A stretch of 6,251 nt of DNA, taken from Candidatus Vogelbacteria bacterium CG10_big_fil_rev_8_21_14_0_10_51_16 (GTDB taxonomy: Bacteria; Patescibacteriota; Minisyncoccia; Phycocordibacterales; JACRKE01). The DNA lies in assembly GCA_002774795.1 (NCBI GenBank), contig PCYI01000007.1, positions 1 to 6,251 on the forward strand, written 5' to 3'. Below, piece after piece: positions 6,205 through 6,251 of this stretch; within the stretch, counting starts at the first letter, position 1; each line of letters begins with the position of its first letter. The position numbers were made by a program, and so were the translations under genes. The notes under the pieces were generated by a model that did no database searches, had not been told where the DNA came from, and saw only the letters and a list, made by a program, of their open reading frames with translations.

Positions 6205-6242
6205 GCCACCGCCTTTGGCGGGGCCCCGCTATAAGCGGTGGC
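6205..6242. repeat. GC-rich 38-bp inverted repeat downstream of S1
   Basis: The two 19-bp arms abut. The left arm is GCCACCGCCTTTGGCGGGG and the right arm, read on the other strand, is GCCACCGCTTATAGCGGGG: 16 of 19 bases match. The centre is a perfect 12-bp palindrome, GCGGGGCCCCGC (6218-6229). Each arm can also fold alone, CCGCC-TTT-GGCGG (6209-6221) and CCGCT-ATA-AGCGG (6226-6238), so a cruciform-like set of hairpins is possible. It begins 45 nt after the S1 stop codon. No T-run follows on either strand inside the window, so it is not a standard intrinsic terminator, though it could still end or stabilise the S1 transcript. It may equally be one copy of a dispersed intergenic repeat. Confidence 0.75.
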
Positions 6243-6251
6243 GAGGTAAAC

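Noticed and set aside
1..6251. Alternative genetic code (TGA as Gly or Trp, as in some Patescibacteria)
   Set aside because: All complete genes are open without reading TGA, and glycine and tryptophan use normal codons. The stops are TAA and TAG, which does not by itself require a recoded TGA.
1..6251. CRISPR array, tRNA, rRNA, transposase or other defence or mobile gene
   Set aside because: I looked on both strands and found no regularly spaced repeats, RNA gene signatures or transposase-like proteins; every long frame is accounted for by housekeeping or hypothetical genes.

Overview
The window reads as chromosomal housekeeping DNA from a bacterium. It most resembles a member of the Candidate Phyla Radiation (Patescibacteria, Parcubacteria-like). 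This placement rests on recalled family resemblance, not on a search. The supporting points are a degenerate metallo-beta-lactamase-fold protein of a type I associate with Parcubacteria, a four-domain ribosomal protein S1, a DUF192 protein with an N-terminal membrane anchor, and several genes without Shine-Dalgarno sites whose -10 boxes sit almost on the start codon. The standard stop code fits: the five complete genes end in TAA or TAG, and no TGA needs to be read through.

Layout. On the minus strand, from right to left, lie a DUF192 protein (4698-4210), a metallo-beta-lactamase-fold protein with most metal ligands lost (4131-3475), a small single-pass membrane protein (3373-3110), DNA gyrase subunit A (3048-583) and a class I SAM-dependent methyltransferase cut by the left edge (440-1). 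On the plus strand is ribosomal protein S1 (4870-6159). It is followed by a GC-rich 38-bp inverted repeat (6205-6242) close to the right edge.

Regulation as read from the sequence. The S1 and DUF192 genes diverge from back-to-back promoters whose -35 boxes are about 6 bp apart. The DUF192, metallo-beta-lactamase-fold and small-membrane-protein genes each have a -10 box 9-11 nt before the ATG, which predicts leaderless or nearly leaderless mRNAs. S1 instead has a predicted leader of about 93 nt containing a small hairpin. A perfect 12-bp palindrome lies in the spacer of the promoter for the small membrane protein.

No mobile element, CRISPR array, rRNA or tRNA is seen. I found no convincing new multi-gene system. 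The points worth a second look are the promoter architecture, the terminal inverted repeat, the altered drug-contact and wrapping motifs in GyrA, the dead-looking hydrolase and the uncharacterised small membrane protein upstream of gyrA.
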